From NCEH01 sp043195195 (GTDB taxonomy: Bacteria > Pseudomonadota > Alphaproteobacteria > Rhizobiales > Xanthobacteraceae), in the NCBI RefSeq assembly GCF_043195195.1, contig NZ_JBAFWT010000030.1, positions 1-64,000 of the forward strand: a DNA stretch of 64,000 nt, read 5' to 3'. Position numbers and translations under genes: made by a program. How positions within the stretch are numbered: position 1 is the stretch's first letter; every line of letters begins with the position of its first letter. The notes under the pieces were generated by a model. It was not told the origin of the DNA, made no database searches, and saw nothing but the letters and a program-made list of their open reading frames with translations. This document shows, piece after piece, positions 45,461 through 54,291 of the stretch.

Positions 45461-45796
45461 GGTCAGCTCCTGTGAGCGAAAATTCTGTCCTCCTTGAAAT
45501 AGGACAAGCCGATTTTTCTTCAACGCCAAACACATTGCATGAATGCAAGCTGAGTTTGCCATCGGGTTGGCCCCGCGCGCCAAAGCAGGAACGAAGCGTG
45601 GGGCGACGCTGGACCGGGCGGTCCGACCGTGCTATCCGCCGGCCTCCTTTTGGTCAGGCCAGCATTCGATGAGGCAGATGCAGCAGCGACGACGATCCCT
45701 GGGTGCGCGCCGCGCCGGCGCGTGATCGTTGACGCCTGCCCTGCGTGACCGGCCCGCCGCCGGCACGGCCCCTCGCATCTGCCTGGTTCCATCTCC
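45461..45796. other. Gene-free stretch between mhqO-like and GNAT genes
   Basis: A 336-base divergent intergenic region. Besides the palindrome at 45535-45548 nothing stands out; open frames here lack protein character. It must hold the promoters of both divergent genes. Confidence 0.6.
45535..45548 (-). promoter_or_regulatory. Palindrome upstream of the mhqO-like gene
   Basis: TTGCAT-GA-ATGCAA, a perfect 6+6 inverted repeat about 75 bases before the dioxygenase start. MhqOD operons in other bacteria are controlled by MarR-type repressors that bind such sites; the repressor gene is not adjacent here. Confidence 0.45.
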
Positions 45797-46300
45797 ATGA
45801 CCGAACTTCCCGTCACCGTTGCGTCCGAGTCCCCCGCCGATGCCGAGGCGATCGAAAAGCTGCACAGGCGCACCTTCGGGCCCGGCCGTTTCGCCCGTAC
45901 CGCCTTCCGGCTGCGGGAGCAGGCGCAGCATGATCCGGCGCTGTCCTTCGTTGCCTATCTCGGCACCATGATGGTGGGATCGGTGCGCCTCACGCCCATC
46001 GCGATCGGCGACACACCGGCTCTGCTGCTGGGTCCCTTGACGGTTGAGCCGCCGTTCCAGTCGGTTGGCATCGGGGCGCGGCTCATGGATGTGTCCCTGT
46101 CGGCCGCACGGGACGCCGGACACACCTTGGTCCTGCTGGTGGGGGACGCGCCCTATTATGAGCGGTTCGGCTTCAAGCCGGTTGCGAACGGCCGCGTCAG
46201 CCTGCCCGGTCCGGTGGATCCGGGCCGCCTGCTGGTGGCGGAGCTTCAGCCCGGCGCATTCGAAGGCGTCAGCGGACCGGCGCGCGGAGCGCCGCTCTGA
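45797..46300 (+). CDS. GNAT family N-acetyltransferase
   Basis: A 167-residue GNAT protein of the YhbS type. GPLTVEPPFQSVGIGARLMD forms the acetyl-CoA loop, and YYERFGFKPV the later signature. The substrate is unknown. It is convergent with the DAHP synthase gene. Confidence 0.88.
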   Translation: MTELPVTVASESPADAEAIEKLHRRTFGPGRFARTAFRLREQAQHDPALSFVAYLGTMMVGSVRLTPIAIGDTPALLLGPLTVEPPFQSVGIGARLMDVSLSAARDAGHTLVLLVGDAPYYERFGFKPVANGRVSLPGPVDPGRLLVAELQPGAFEGVSGPARGAPL

Positions 46301-46348
46301 TCTTCTGGGTCGGCAAGGTTGGCTTGGCGAGACAAACATCCACAAATG

Positions 46349-46377
46349 AAAACGCCCCTGGATCTCTCCAAGGGCGT
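46349..46377 (-). terminator. Rho-independent terminator of the DAHP synthase gene
   Basis: A 10-bp stem with one mismatch (46352-46361 with 46368-46377, six-base loop) is followed on the minus strand by TTTTC. It lies 31 bases past the DAHP synthase stop. It may also stop readthrough from the GNAT gene on the other strand. Confidence 0.75.
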
Positions 46378-46407
46378 CGACTTTGCAATTGGACCTGTCA
46401 GCCTCAC

Positions 46408-47847
46408 CTATTCGGCGGCGGCGGCATCCGGGCGGGCACGGGCCTGCCGCTCCCGCTTCAGCAATTCCGCCACCAAGAAGGCCAGCTCGATCGACTGCTC
46501 CGCATTGAGGCGGGGATCGCAATAGGTGTGGTACCGATCGCGCAGATCCTCGTCCGAGATAGCCCGCGCGCCGCCGGTGCATTCGGTGACGTTCTTGCCG
46601 GTCATCTCAAGATGCACGCCGCCAGCGACAGTGCCTTCGGCTGCATGCACGTCGAAGAAGGATTTGATTTCCGACAGGATGCGGTCGAACGGGCGGGTCT
46701 TGTAGCCCGAGCCGGCCTTGATGGTGTTGCCGTGCATGGGATCGCACGACCACACCACGGTGCGGCCTTCCTTCTCCACGGCACGAATGAGGGCGGGGAG
46801 ATGTTCCCCCACCTTGTCCGCACCGAAGCGACAGATCAGCGTGATGCGCCCGGCCTCGTTATCCGGCTGGAGAATATCGAGGAGGCGGATCAGCCCGTCC
46901 GGCGTCAGCGAAGGCCCGCACTTGATGCCGATCGGATTGCGGATGCCGCGGAAATACTCGACATGCGCATGGTCCGGCTGGCGCGTGCGATCACCGATCC
47001 ACAGCAGGTGACCGGAAGTGGCGTACCAGTCGCCCGAGGTGGAATCCACACGGGTCAACGCCTGTTCGTAGCCCAGCAGCAGCGCCTCGTGGCTGGTGAA
47101 GATGTCCGTGGTCCGCATCTCGGGATGGGACTGGGGATCGATCCCGCAGGCGCGCATGAAGTCGAGCGCCTCGGTGATGCGGTTCGCCAGTTCCTGGTAG
47201 CGATGGGACTGCGGGCTGTCCTTCACGAACCCCAGCATCCATTGATGCGCGTTGGACAGATTGGCATAGCCGCCGGTGGCAAACGCACGCAGCAGATTCA
47301 GTGTCGCCGCCGACTGACGGTAGGCCTCAATCTGCCGACGCGGATCGGGCGCGCGCGCTTCCGCCGTGAACGCGATGTCATTGACGATGTCGCCGCGATA
47401 GCTCGGCAGATCGACCCCGTTCACACTCTCGATATCGGAGGAGCGCGGCTTGGCGAACTGGCCGGCAATGCGGCCCACTTTCACCACCGGCACACCGCCA
47501 GAGAATGCCGTGACCACGGCCATCTGCAGGAACACGCGGAAGAAGTCGCGAATATTGTCGGCCGAATGCTCGTCGAAGCTTTCGGCGCAATCGCCGCCCT
47601 GGAGAAGGAAGGCCTCTCCCTTTGCCACCTTGGCCAATTCGGCCTTCAGGCGGCGCGCCTCACCTGCAAAAACGAGCGGCGGATAAGAGGCAAGCTTACG
47701 CTCCACCTCCTTCAGGCCTTCTGCGTCCGCATAATGAGGCATCTGGACGACCGGATAAAATCGCCAGGAATCCGGACGCCAGCCTTCGGCGCGGCGAGAG
47801 GAAATCTCGGCGCCAGGGTTGCGGTCGGATGCGAGGCGGGTCGTCAT
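46408..47847 (-). CDS. Class II 3-deoxy-7-phosphoheptulonate (DAHP) synthase
   Basis: A 479-residue class II DAHP synthase, the first enzyme of the shikimate pathway, joining PEP and erythrose-4-phosphate. FLLQGGDCAESFDEH, GIKCGPSL, VWSCDPMHGNT and HLEMTGKNVTECTGGARAI hold the substrate and metal ligands (Cys, His, Glu, Asp). I start at 47847, with GGAG upstream. It ends in a clear terminator, so it is probably monocistronic. Confidence 0.95.
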   Translation of the reverse strand: MTTRLASDRNPGAEISSRRAEGWRPDSWRFYPVVQMPHYADAEGLKEVERKLASYPPLVFAGEARRLKAELAKVAKGEAFLLQGGDCAESFDEHSADNIRDFFRVFLQMAVVTAFSGGVPVVKVGRIAGQFAKPRSSDIESVNGVDLPSYRGDIVNDIAFTAEARAPDPRRQIEAYRQSAATLNLLRAFATGGYANLSNAHQWMLGFVKDSPQSHRYQELANRITEALDFMRACGIDPQSHPEMRTTDIFTSHEALLLGYEQALTRVDSTSGDWYATSGHLLWIGDRTRQPDHAHVEYFRGIRNPIGIKCGPSLTPDGLIRLLDILQPDNEAGRITLICRFGADKVGEHLPALIRAVEKEGRTVVWSCDPMHGNTIKAGSGYKTRPFDRILSEIKSFFDVHAAEGTVAGGVHLEMTGKNVTECTGGARAISDEDLRDRYHTYCDPRLNAEQSIELAFLVAELLKRERQARARPDAAAAE

Positions 47848-48107
47848 GATACTCTCCATCTGGTCGTCCGGCGCCTTGTCCGCCTGTCGCGGACAAGGCC
47901 AATCCCATGATGCGATGCCGGAATGGCGGCTTATACACCACACCTCGACACAGCGTAAGAACCGCTTTGGCTGCCGGCGATGCCTTTGAATATGGGTGCT
48001 GCGTCAGCTAAAGGCAGGGCTGGCATTCCAGCCACGGAGGATTATCTTACGTAATTGTGTGCTTGAAATGAGTTGGGGCTTGCTACGGGCAGGCCGAGGA
48101 GTGGCAC

Positions 48108-48431
48108 ATGCCAAAGCTCGTGATCTTCCTTGCCAAGCATGCGGCGCTTGGTTTTGTCATGGCAGCAGCATTCGTCGGCGGCTTGGTTGCGCTTGACGTT
48201 GGGCATCTGCGCGCTTTGCTCGCGGGGAGCCATGACGCTTGGCTGCCAGCATCGATTCTGACCTTTGTGATGGGCCTCACCTTCGCCAGCGTGCAGATGG
48301 GCGTCGCCGTGATGTTGCTCGCCGAAGACGAGCCGCAGCAACCGACCCCGAGGGGCGGCAGCAAGGCGCATGTATCAGGGCTGGCGGTGCTGCAACCGGT
48401 GCCGGTTCGCATCCCCGCACGCCGTCGCTGA
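48108..48431 (+). CDS. Small membrane protein, hypothetical
   Basis: A 107-residue protein with two hydrophobic segments (residues 3-28 and 45-70) and a basic tail. No family is recognised. GAGGAG lies seven bases before the ATG. It precedes the Rrf2 gene on the same strand by 143 bases. Confidence 0.7.
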   Translation: MPKLVIFLAKHAALGFVMAAAFVGGLVALDVGHLRALLAGSHDAWLPASILTFVMGLTFASVQMGVAVMLLAEDEPQQPTPRGGSKAHVSGLAVLQPVPVRIPARRR

Positions 48432-48574
48432 AAGCGACCAATATCCCACGATGGCGGCCGCCCCGCTCGGTCGCTCCGTGCCGGCTTTATGTTGTCGCCC
48501 AAAATGCGGCGCCATGAGGCGGCAAGGTTGACCCCCGCGCACGGACGACCCAAAAGGGGGCAAGGGGAGCGGGC

Positions 48575-49021
48575 ATGCTGACGAAAAAGGGAAAATACGG
48601 GTTGAAAGCGGCGGTACACCTCGCGCGCCTTGCCCCCGGGGAATCGGTGCAGGTGGCCGATATCGCGGAGGCGAACCAGATCCCCAAGAAGTTCCTTGAT
48701 GTCATTCTCGGCGAGTTGCGCAACGCCGGCATGCTGTCGAGCAAGAAGGGCCGCACCGGCGGCTATCGCCTTGCAAAATCGGCCGAAGACATCATTGTCG
48801 GCGATCTGATCCGCGCGCTCGATGGCCCTCTCGCCGCACTGCCCTGTGCCAGCCGAAACGCATATGTGCCCTGCGAAGACTGCGATCTCGCCACGTGTGA
48901 GGTGCGCCTGCTGATGGTGCGCGTCCGCGATGCCATCGGGACTATTCTCGACACCTACACGCTGGCGCAGATGCGGGACCTCTCGAACGATCAACTGGGA
49001 TCGTTCGTGGATTACATCTGA
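48575..49021 (+). CDS. Rrf2 family transcriptional regulator with a Cys cluster
   Basis: A 148-residue Rrf2 protein: MLTKKGKYGLKAAVHLARLA, helix-turn-helix IAEANQIPKKFLDVILGELR, wing KKGRTGGYRL. Four cysteines (C91, C100, C103, C108) occupy the region where IscR, NsrR and RirA hold an Fe-S cluster, though the spacing differs, so an iron-sulfur or redox sensor is likely. AAGGGGAG lies before the ATG. Targets are unknown; iron, sulfur or NO response is the usual family role. Confidence 0.88.
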   Translation: MLTKKGKYGLKAAVHLARLAPGESVQVADIAEANQIPKKFLDVILGELRNAGMLSSKKGRTGGYRLAKSAEDIIVGDLIRALDGPLAALPCASRNAYVPCEDCDLATCEVRLLMVRVRDAIGTILDTYTLAQMRDLSNDQLGSFVDYI

Positions 49022-49030
49022 CTATCAGCA

Positions 49031-49426
49031 TTAATGGCGATTCGGCCCGAGATAGCGGGACGGCGGCTGTTCCGAAAAGCGCAGAAGCTCGTATTTGGGA
49101 TAAGCACGCGCCAGGGATTTGATATCCGCCGGAGCCTGCCCGTCGACCGCATAGATCAGCTTCCCGTCACTCAGGCGTTCGACGCGGACGTCATGTTTGA
49201 GAGATCGCAATAGCCCAACCATGTCGCGGGCGGCATAGGGGATGGTTCGCTCGACGTCCTGCTGCCTGAGTTGCTCGTTGAAATAGACCCAGCCTGCGGG
49301 AATTGCGATGCACAGGAACAACAAAACGACGCCCTTCGACATCCGCACGAAACGCGGGGGGCGCGCGTAAAAGTCTTCACGGATACTGAGACGGTCCTCG
49401 AAGCTGAAGCCCAACCGATCCTCCAA
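49031..49426 (-). CDS. Single-pass membrane protein, hypothetical
   Basis: A 131-residue protein with one central hydrophobic segment (GVVLLFLCIAIPAGWVYF) and a soluble C-terminal part that may be extracytoplasmic. It is not a family I recognise. It is convergent with the Rrf2 gene. Confidence 0.65.
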   Translation of the reverse strand: MEDRLGFSFEDRLSIREDFYARPPRFVRMSKGVVLLFLCIAIPAGWVYFNEQLRQQDVERTIPYAARDMVGLLRSLKHDVRVERLSDGKLIYAVDGQAPADIKSLARAYPKYELLRFSEQPPSRYLGPNRH

Positions 49427-49480
49427 AAAAGGCCCTCGTACGACCGATAGGACACTATACGGGAAACAAGGTTAACGAAC

Positions 49481-49795
49481 CTAGCCGCCACTGATGGCCG
49501 TGAGCACGAAAACGTCCTGCCCGGAGGCCAGTCGCGTCGCCAGGGTCGCCCGCCGGCCGGAAACGAAAATATTGATATGCCGCCGCACCGCAGGACGCGT
49601 GTCGCACAGGCGATCGCGCATTCCCGGCCACATGGCGTCGAGCGCGTCGACCATCTCCGCCACGGTGTTGGCCTGCAGCCACAGCCGACGTTCCGCCCCC
49701 GGAAACAATGCGACCAGATGCGCCGGAAGCCGTACCAACACTTCCGGCGCCTTGTCACCCCCGGGGCCCGCCGCGTGGGTCCGCGCGTCTTCCAT
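49481..49795 (-). CDS. MoaD/ThiS family protein
   Basis: A 104-residue ubiquitin-fold protein ending FVLTAISGG; the terminal Gly-Gly is the site of adenylation and thiocarboxylation in sulfur-carrier proteins. VRLPAHLVALFPGAERRLWL and TVAEMVDALDAMWPGM fit the beta-grasp pattern. It lies 20 bases after the Asp-box propeller gene, an association I recall from other bacteria. I start at 49795 with GGAGA upstream. Its sulfur acceptor is unknown. Confidence 0.85.
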   Translation of the reverse strand: MEDARTHAAGPGGDKAPEVLVRLPAHLVALFPGAERRLWLQANTVAEMVDALDAMWPGMRDRLCDTRPAVRRHINIFVSGRRATLATRLASGQDVFVLTAISGG

Positions 49796-49815
49796 GAGCC
49801 GTCTCCGCCCTTCGC

Positions 49816-50898
49816 CTAAGTTTCGACCACCAATGTCTCGACTGAAGTGATGAGGGGCAGATGTTCTGCGATGCAAGTCCAGCACCCCCCTTCGTCGGCG
49901 CTGCCATAGAGAGCCCCTGAATTGGTGCCGAAGTATACACCGGCTGGTTCCATGACATCCGTCGCCATCGCCTGACGGAGCACATTGAAATAGGCGCCCT
50001 TCTGCGGCAGACCCTGGATCGTCTTGTCCCAGGTCCGCCCTCCGTCACCGGTGCGCCATACCGCAGCCTTCGCATCCGGCATGAAGCGGCCGGCCGTGTC
50101 GCCATTGAGCGGGATAAGGTAGAGCACCTCGTCGTTGCGCGGATGAACCGCCGCCGGGAAGCCGAACGAAGAGGGCAAGCCCGCCTCGATGCTCTCCCAG
50201 GTACGGCCTCCATCATCGGAACGGTACATGCCGCAGTGGTTTTGCTGGTAGAGCCGCTCCGGCCGTCCCGGAGCCATCACGAGACAATGCACGCATTGGC
50301 CGAACTCCGGATAATTCTGGCCTTCCGGCAAAAAATCCGCCCGCGTGCCACGATTTCGCGGCTCCCACGTTTCTCCCCCATCCGCCGAATGAAACACGCC
50401 AGCTGCGGATATGCCTACCCAGATCTGCGCAGTGTCGCGCGGGTTCAACACCAGCGAGTGCAGGATCAATCCGGCCCCGCCGGGATGCCAGTCCGCCCGC
50501 GAGGGATGGCGCTGCAGCCCCGGCAGATGGACGAAACTTGTCCCGCCGTCGGTGCTGCGAAATAGCCCTGCCGGCTCCACGCCCACGTAGAGCGCGTCGG
50601 CGGCCGGGGCGAGGCTCCAGGCGGTCTTCACCGGCTGGTCGCCCTCCTCGTAGGCAAGGCCTTGGCTCGAATGGGTCCAGGTCGCGCCGAGATCGGTGGA
50701 TTTCCATACGGCAGGACCGAACCATTCGTTGCCGCCCGCCGCATAGATCACGCCCGAACGCGGGTCGCCGATCACATGGTTGAGCGGCCATGTCTCACAA
50801 TAGGGTCCGCGCACCTCCCAGCCCTCGCGGTTCGCATCGCTCTCCGCAATGAAGGCGCCCTTCTTCGTACCCACCAACACAAGGATTTTCTGCGTCAT
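49816..50898 (-). CDS. Sialidase-like beta-propeller (BNR/Asp-box repeat) protein
   Basis: A 360-residue protein with at least six Asp-box (SxDxGxxW-like) repeats: STDLGATW, STDGGTSF, SADGGETW, SDDGGRTW, TGDGGRTW and SADEGGCW. This forms a beta-propeller of the sortilin/WD40/YVTN/BNR-like type. No signal peptide is seen (MTQKILVLVGTKKGAF), so it is probably cytoplasmic and not a true sialidase. GGGGAG precedes the ATG. It is in an operon with the MoaD-like gene; function unknown. Confidence 0.85.
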   Translation of the reverse strand: MTQKILVLVGTKKGAFIAESDANREGWEVRGPYCETWPLNHVIGDPRSGVIYAAGGNEWFGPAVWKSTDLGATWTHSSQGLAYEEGDQPVKTAWSLAPAADALYVGVEPAGLFRSTDGGTSFVHLPGLQRHPSRADWHPGGAGLILHSLVLNPRDTAQIWVGISAAGVFHSADGGETWEPRNRGTRADFLPEGQNYPEFGQCVHCLVMAPGRPERLYQQNHCGMYRSDDGGRTWESIEAGLPSSFGFPAAVHPRNDEVLYLIPLNGDTAGRFMPDAKAAVWRTGDGGRTWDKTIQGLPQKGAYFNVLRQAMATDVMEPAGVYFGTNSGALYGSADEGGCWTCIAEHLPLITSVETLVVET

Positions 50899-50934
50899 CG
50901 TCTTCTCCCCAAGCTGCTAAAATCTGGGGCTCCC

Positions 50935-51348
50935 TCACACCATGAGATTGACCATCCAGGCGATGCCGAACCGATCATTGACCATGCCGAAGCAGGGCGA
51001 GAAGAATGTCTTGGAGAGGGGCATCTGCACTTGGCCGCCCACGCCCAGGGCATCGAAAAAGCGATGCGCTTCTTCTTCGCTGCCGACCGCGAGGGAGAGG
51101 CAGAAGCCCTGGAAGCTGGTTGCATTCCGGCATCCACCGTCGGACGCCATGATGATGCTCTCCCCGATCTTGAAGCTCACGTGCATGATCTTGTTCTCCG
51201 AGCCGGGGGCGACCATGTCCGGCGGTGGAGCTTCAGGGGCTTCGCTGTAGCGCATCAGCAGGATCACTTCGGCGCCGAGGGCGGACTTATAGAACTCAAG
51301 CGCTTCTTCGCATTTGCCGTCGAAGGTCAGATAGGGCTGAACCAGCAT
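50935..51348 (-). CDS. VOC family protein (PhnB-like)
   Basis: A 137-residue PhnB-type protein: MLVQPYLTFDGKCEEALEFY, then SALGAEVILLMRYSE and FGIAWMVNL at the end. PhnB-like proteins resemble glyoxalases but their reaction is unknown. GGGGAG precedes the ATG at 51348. It sits just upstream of the propeller gene, with 36 bases between, and could be co-transcribed with it. Confidence 0.88.
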   Translation of the reverse strand: MLVQPYLTFDGKCEEALEFYKSALGAEVILLMRYSEAPEAPPPDMVAPGSENKIMHVSFKIGESIIMASDGGCRNATSFQGFCLSLAVGSEEEAHRFFDALGVGGQVQMPLSKTFFSPCFGMVNDRFGIAWMVNLMV

Positions 51349-51508
51349 CACATTCTCCCCGGGTTTCCGCGCCGCCGTGGCTGGCCGACGCGGGCGGCCG
51401 CGCCCGGCGCGATCCGTCAGGGGCAAGGACGTGCCGGCTTTGGCAATGCCGACACCTCTATGATTTTTTCTTCAATCAGCAGGACCGGGCGATGCTGCTC
51501 TCGATCCC

Positions 51509-52300
51509 TCAAGCCGGTTGGGCTGCCTCTTTTGCCAGCAGGTCCAACGAGGCAAGCACGGCCTTGCCGGTGCGGCGCGTGTGGTCCGCGATGGCGGTCG
51601 CGAAACGTTCCGCGTCCCTGCGGCGCAGAAGCTCCATGAAGCCTTCGTGCTCATGAAGGGATTCATCCCATCTTTGGCTGTCGTAATTGGCTTGGGCCCG
51701 AGCGCGAAAGATCTTTGCGGCGAGCGCGGTCCAGGTCGCAAGAAGCACCGGGTTTCCAGCCAGACGTGTGATCTCGGCATGGATATCCTGGTTCTGCCGG
51801 AAGTATTCGCTGCGTGCTCCGGAATGGTGATACCCGACGAGCCGCGCATGCATCGCATCCAGGGTATCGATTTCAGCGGTCGTGGCGCTGAGGCAGGCTA
51901 GGCCCGCGGCAAGATGGTCGAGTACGAGCATGACTTCGAACACCGCTGCGATGTCTTGGCGGTCAACAGGCATCACCATTGGCGTGCGGTGAGGCCTGAG
52001 CTCGATCAGGCCTTCGGAGGCCAGGACCTTGAACGCTTCGCGCATCGGCGTGCGGGAAACACCGAAGGTCTCGCACAACATGCGTTCCGGCAGCGGGCTT
52101 CCCGGGCGAAGCTCGCCCACGAGCACCATTTCGCGCAGCCGAAGCACAAGCTGGTCGTGCAGAGACGCGGTGTTGAGCGGCTGTTTGGCGTCGCTCGTGG
52201 ATAGTTTCAGCCGCGCCGGCTTGAACCGGGTGCGCGCCGCCAGGCGCGGGCGCGGCTTGCTCCCGCCCCCCTTTTCAAATGGCGCACCCGACTCTGTCAT
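51509..52300 (-). CDS. GntR family regulator (FCD subfamily)
   Basis: A 263-residue regulator. The winged helix spans about 45-110 (LVGELRPGSPLPERMLCETF, then GVSRTPMREAFKVLASEGLI) and the FCD ligand domain fills the rest. FCD proteins usually sense organic acids or related small molecules. It is divergent from the ABC importer operon across 158 AT-rich bases with the 12-bp palindrome TGTTTATAAACA, so it probably controls that importer. Confidence 0.9.
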   Translation of the reverse strand: MTESGAPFEKGGGSKPRPRLAARTRFKPARLKLSTSDAKQPLNTASLHDQLVLRLREMVLVGELRPGSPLPERMLCETFGVSRTPMREAFKVLASEGLIELRPHRTPMVMPVDRQDIAAVFEVMLVLDHLAAGLACLSATTAEIDTLDAMHARLVGYHHSGARSEYFRQNQDIHAEITRLAGNPVLLATWTALAAKIFRARAQANYDSQRWDESLHEHEGFMELLRRRDAERFATAIADHTRRTGKAVLASLDLLAKEAAQPA

Positions 52301-52362
52301 TTATTTGCGCTCCGTGCCTACAAAATCGGCTTTCAAGAACATTATATGATGACTTATAACAC

Positions 52363-52374
52363 TGTTTATAAACA
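52363..52374. promoter_or_regulatory. Palindrome in the GntR/ABC intergenic region
   Basis: The perfect 12-bp palindrome TGTTTATAAACA lies between the divergent GntR and ABC genes, close to further TTATAA-type repeats. Probable operator for the GntR protein at 51509; binding is inferred. Confidence 0.5.
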
Positions 52375-52458
52375 CAAAAATCCATATTGCATACCGAATG
52401 CTTCTAGCCTGCAGCGAAAAGGCGATCGGCTCAAATGGTCTTCCAGAGGAGCAAGGTC

Positions 52459-53466
52459 ATGAAGAGATTTTTGTCCGGCATCGCCCTGGCGCTGGCCCTC
52501 GTCGCCGGTGCCGTATCGACGGCGGCAGCTCAGTCCGAGCCCACCATCAAGCTCGGCTTTGCCAAGTGTGCACACTGCACTCCCCTCACGCTCACCCCGG
52601 ATTACGTCAAGGGGATCAAGCTGGATGTCATCGGCTTCAACACCGGTAATGATGTCCTCACGGCTCTGGTCTCCAAAAGCATCGACGTGGCGCAGGTAAC
52701 CTACCTGCATTATGCCACCGCCCTCGACAAAGGCTTCGACGTCGTTGCCATTTCCGGCCAGGTGAACGGTGGGTCCGCGTGCGTCATACAGAACGACCTG
52801 CCGCTCGCCGCGGACGATTGGGCCGGCCTGAAGAAGCTGATTGCGGATTACAAGGCCCAGGGCAAGCCGTTCCGGATTTCGGCCTCGCGCGGCAATGCGC
52901 AGGACATCCATATGCGCGGCGCCTTCGCCAAGCAGGGCATCGACGTCAACAAGGATGTCCAGTTCATCAATATTCCCAACCCCTCGGACCATATCCAGGC
53001 GCTGCGCCGGAACGAGGTTGAGCTGATCTGCACCACCGAGCCGTTTGCCACCCAGATCCTGCAGGCCAAGGCCGCCAAGTTCTTCACCTATCCCTACGAT
53101 CAGGCGGCTGGAAAGCTGACCAACCTCATCGTCACTCGTTCGGACGTGATCGCCGCAAACCCCAAAGCCGTGGAAGAAACGGTGCGCGCCATCGTCAAGG
53201 TCGACGACAAGATCGCCGGCGACAAGCAGCTCTGGGTCGATGTCATCAGCAAGGTGACAGGTCTCGACAAGGCGATCGCCGAAGGCGCGGTCGGCAATCT
53301 CTATCCCGATTATAAGATGTACCGTTCTTCGGCCGTCGCCATTGCGGTGATGATGCGAGACCTCAAGTATATCAACACCGACGTCACCGCGGCGGTTGAA
53401 AAGAACATGGACTACCGCTTCCTTGAGGCGGTCACTGGCAAGCCCAAGACCGAACTCGGCTATTGA
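52459..53466 (+). CDS. ABC transporter substrate-binding protein (NMT1/SsuA-like)
   Basis: A 335-residue periplasmic protein with a signal peptide (FLSGIALALALVAGAVSTAA). IKLGFAKCAHCTPLTLTPDY and the later IDVAQVTYLHYATALDKGFD follow the NMT1/taurine/sulfonate binding-protein layout. Two cysteines close to the start of the mature protein (KCAHC) are unusual for the family and might form a disulfide or bind metal. AGAGGAG precedes the ATG. It is the first gene of the importer operon; ligand unknown, probably a small organic acid or amide. Confidence 0.88.
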   Translation: MKRFLSGIALALALVAGAVSTAAAQSEPTIKLGFAKCAHCTPLTLTPDYVKGIKLDVIGFNTGNDVLTALVSKSIDVAQVTYLHYATALDKGFDVVAISGQVNGGSACVIQNDLPLAADDWAGLKKLIADYKAQGKPFRISASRGNAQDIHMRGAFAKQGIDVNKDVQFINIPNPSDHIQALRRNEVELICTTEPFATQILQAKAAKFFTYPYDQAAGKLTNLIVTRSDVIAANPKAVEETVRAIVKVDDKIAGDKQLWVDVISKVTGLDKAIAEGAVGNLYPDYKMYRSSAVAIAVMMRDLKYINTDVTAAVEKNMDYRFLEAVTGKPKTELGY

Positions 53467-53476
53467 GGGCGGTGGG

Positions 53477-54289
53477 ATGCACGGCATTCTGAGACGGGTT
53501 CGGCCGGAACGGTTCATCGTTCCGGTCCTGATCCTCGCCGGGTGGGAAGCCTTTTCCCGCTCCGGCGCCCTGCCTCCGGCTTTGCTGCCGGCACCCTCGG
53601 CGGTGGCATGGGCCTGGCTCGACTGGGTCTTCGGCATCGACGGCAACACACAGAGCTATAGCGGCCGCTGGATTTTCGATGTCATGGCCAGCTTCTGGCG
53701 GGTCGCCGCCGGCTTCGGCATCGCCACCGCAATGGGCGTCATGCTGGGGGTCGCCATCGGCTGGTCCCGGCTCATCGAAGTGCTGATCGAGCCAACGCTC
53801 CAGACCCTGCGCCCGATCCCGCCGGTGTCATGGATACCGCTTGCGATCATATGGTTCGGCATTGCCGACAAGCCGGCAATTTTTCTGGTCTTCCTCGGCG
53901 CCTTTTTCCCGATCCTTCTCAATACCATCCACGGCGTGAAGACGTGCGACCGCAATCTGATCCGCGCCGGCGCCATGGTCGGTGGCGGTCAGCATCAATT
54001 GCTGCGGTTCATCGTGGTGCCGGCCGCCCTGCCCTCCATCTTCGCTGGCCTGCGCATCGGCGTCGGCTCGGCCTGGATGCTGACAGTGACCGCCGAGATG
54101 GTCGCGGTGAAGAGCGGAGTCGGTTACGTCCTTTGGGATTCCTATTATTTCCTCCGCTACGACATCGTCATCGCCGCCATGGCGTCGATCGGCCTGCTCG
54201 GCTTTCTCAGTGATCTCATGATCCAGGCGGTAGCGCGGCACATGTTGCGGTGGCAGCAAGGCACGACCCTCCAGGGCGTGGAGGGATAA
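53477..54289 (+). CDS. ABC transporter permease (SsuC/TauC-like)
   Basis: A 270-residue BPD-type permease with about six helices; PTLQTLRPIPPVSWIPLAII then WFGIADKPAIFLVFLGAFFP is the typical NitT/TauT sequence, and the EAA loop lies near RAGAMVGGGQHQLLRFIVVP. The ATG at 53477 is ten bases after the binding-protein stop. Partner of the ATPase that follows. Confidence 0.92.
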   Translation: MHGILRRVRPERFIVPVLILAGWEAFSRSGALPPALLPAPSAVAWAWLDWVFGIDGNTQSYSGRWIFDVMASFWRVAAGFGIATAMGVMLGVAIGWSRLIEVLIEPTLQTLRPIPPVSWIPLAIIWFGIADKPAIFLVFLGAFFPILLNTIHGVKTCDRNLIRAGAMVGGGQHQLLRFIVVPAALPSIFAGLRIGVGSAWMLTVTAEMVAVKSGVGYVLWDSYYFLRYDIVIAAMASIGLLGFLSDLMIQAVARHMLRWQQGTTLQGVEG

Positions 54290-54291
54290 CC

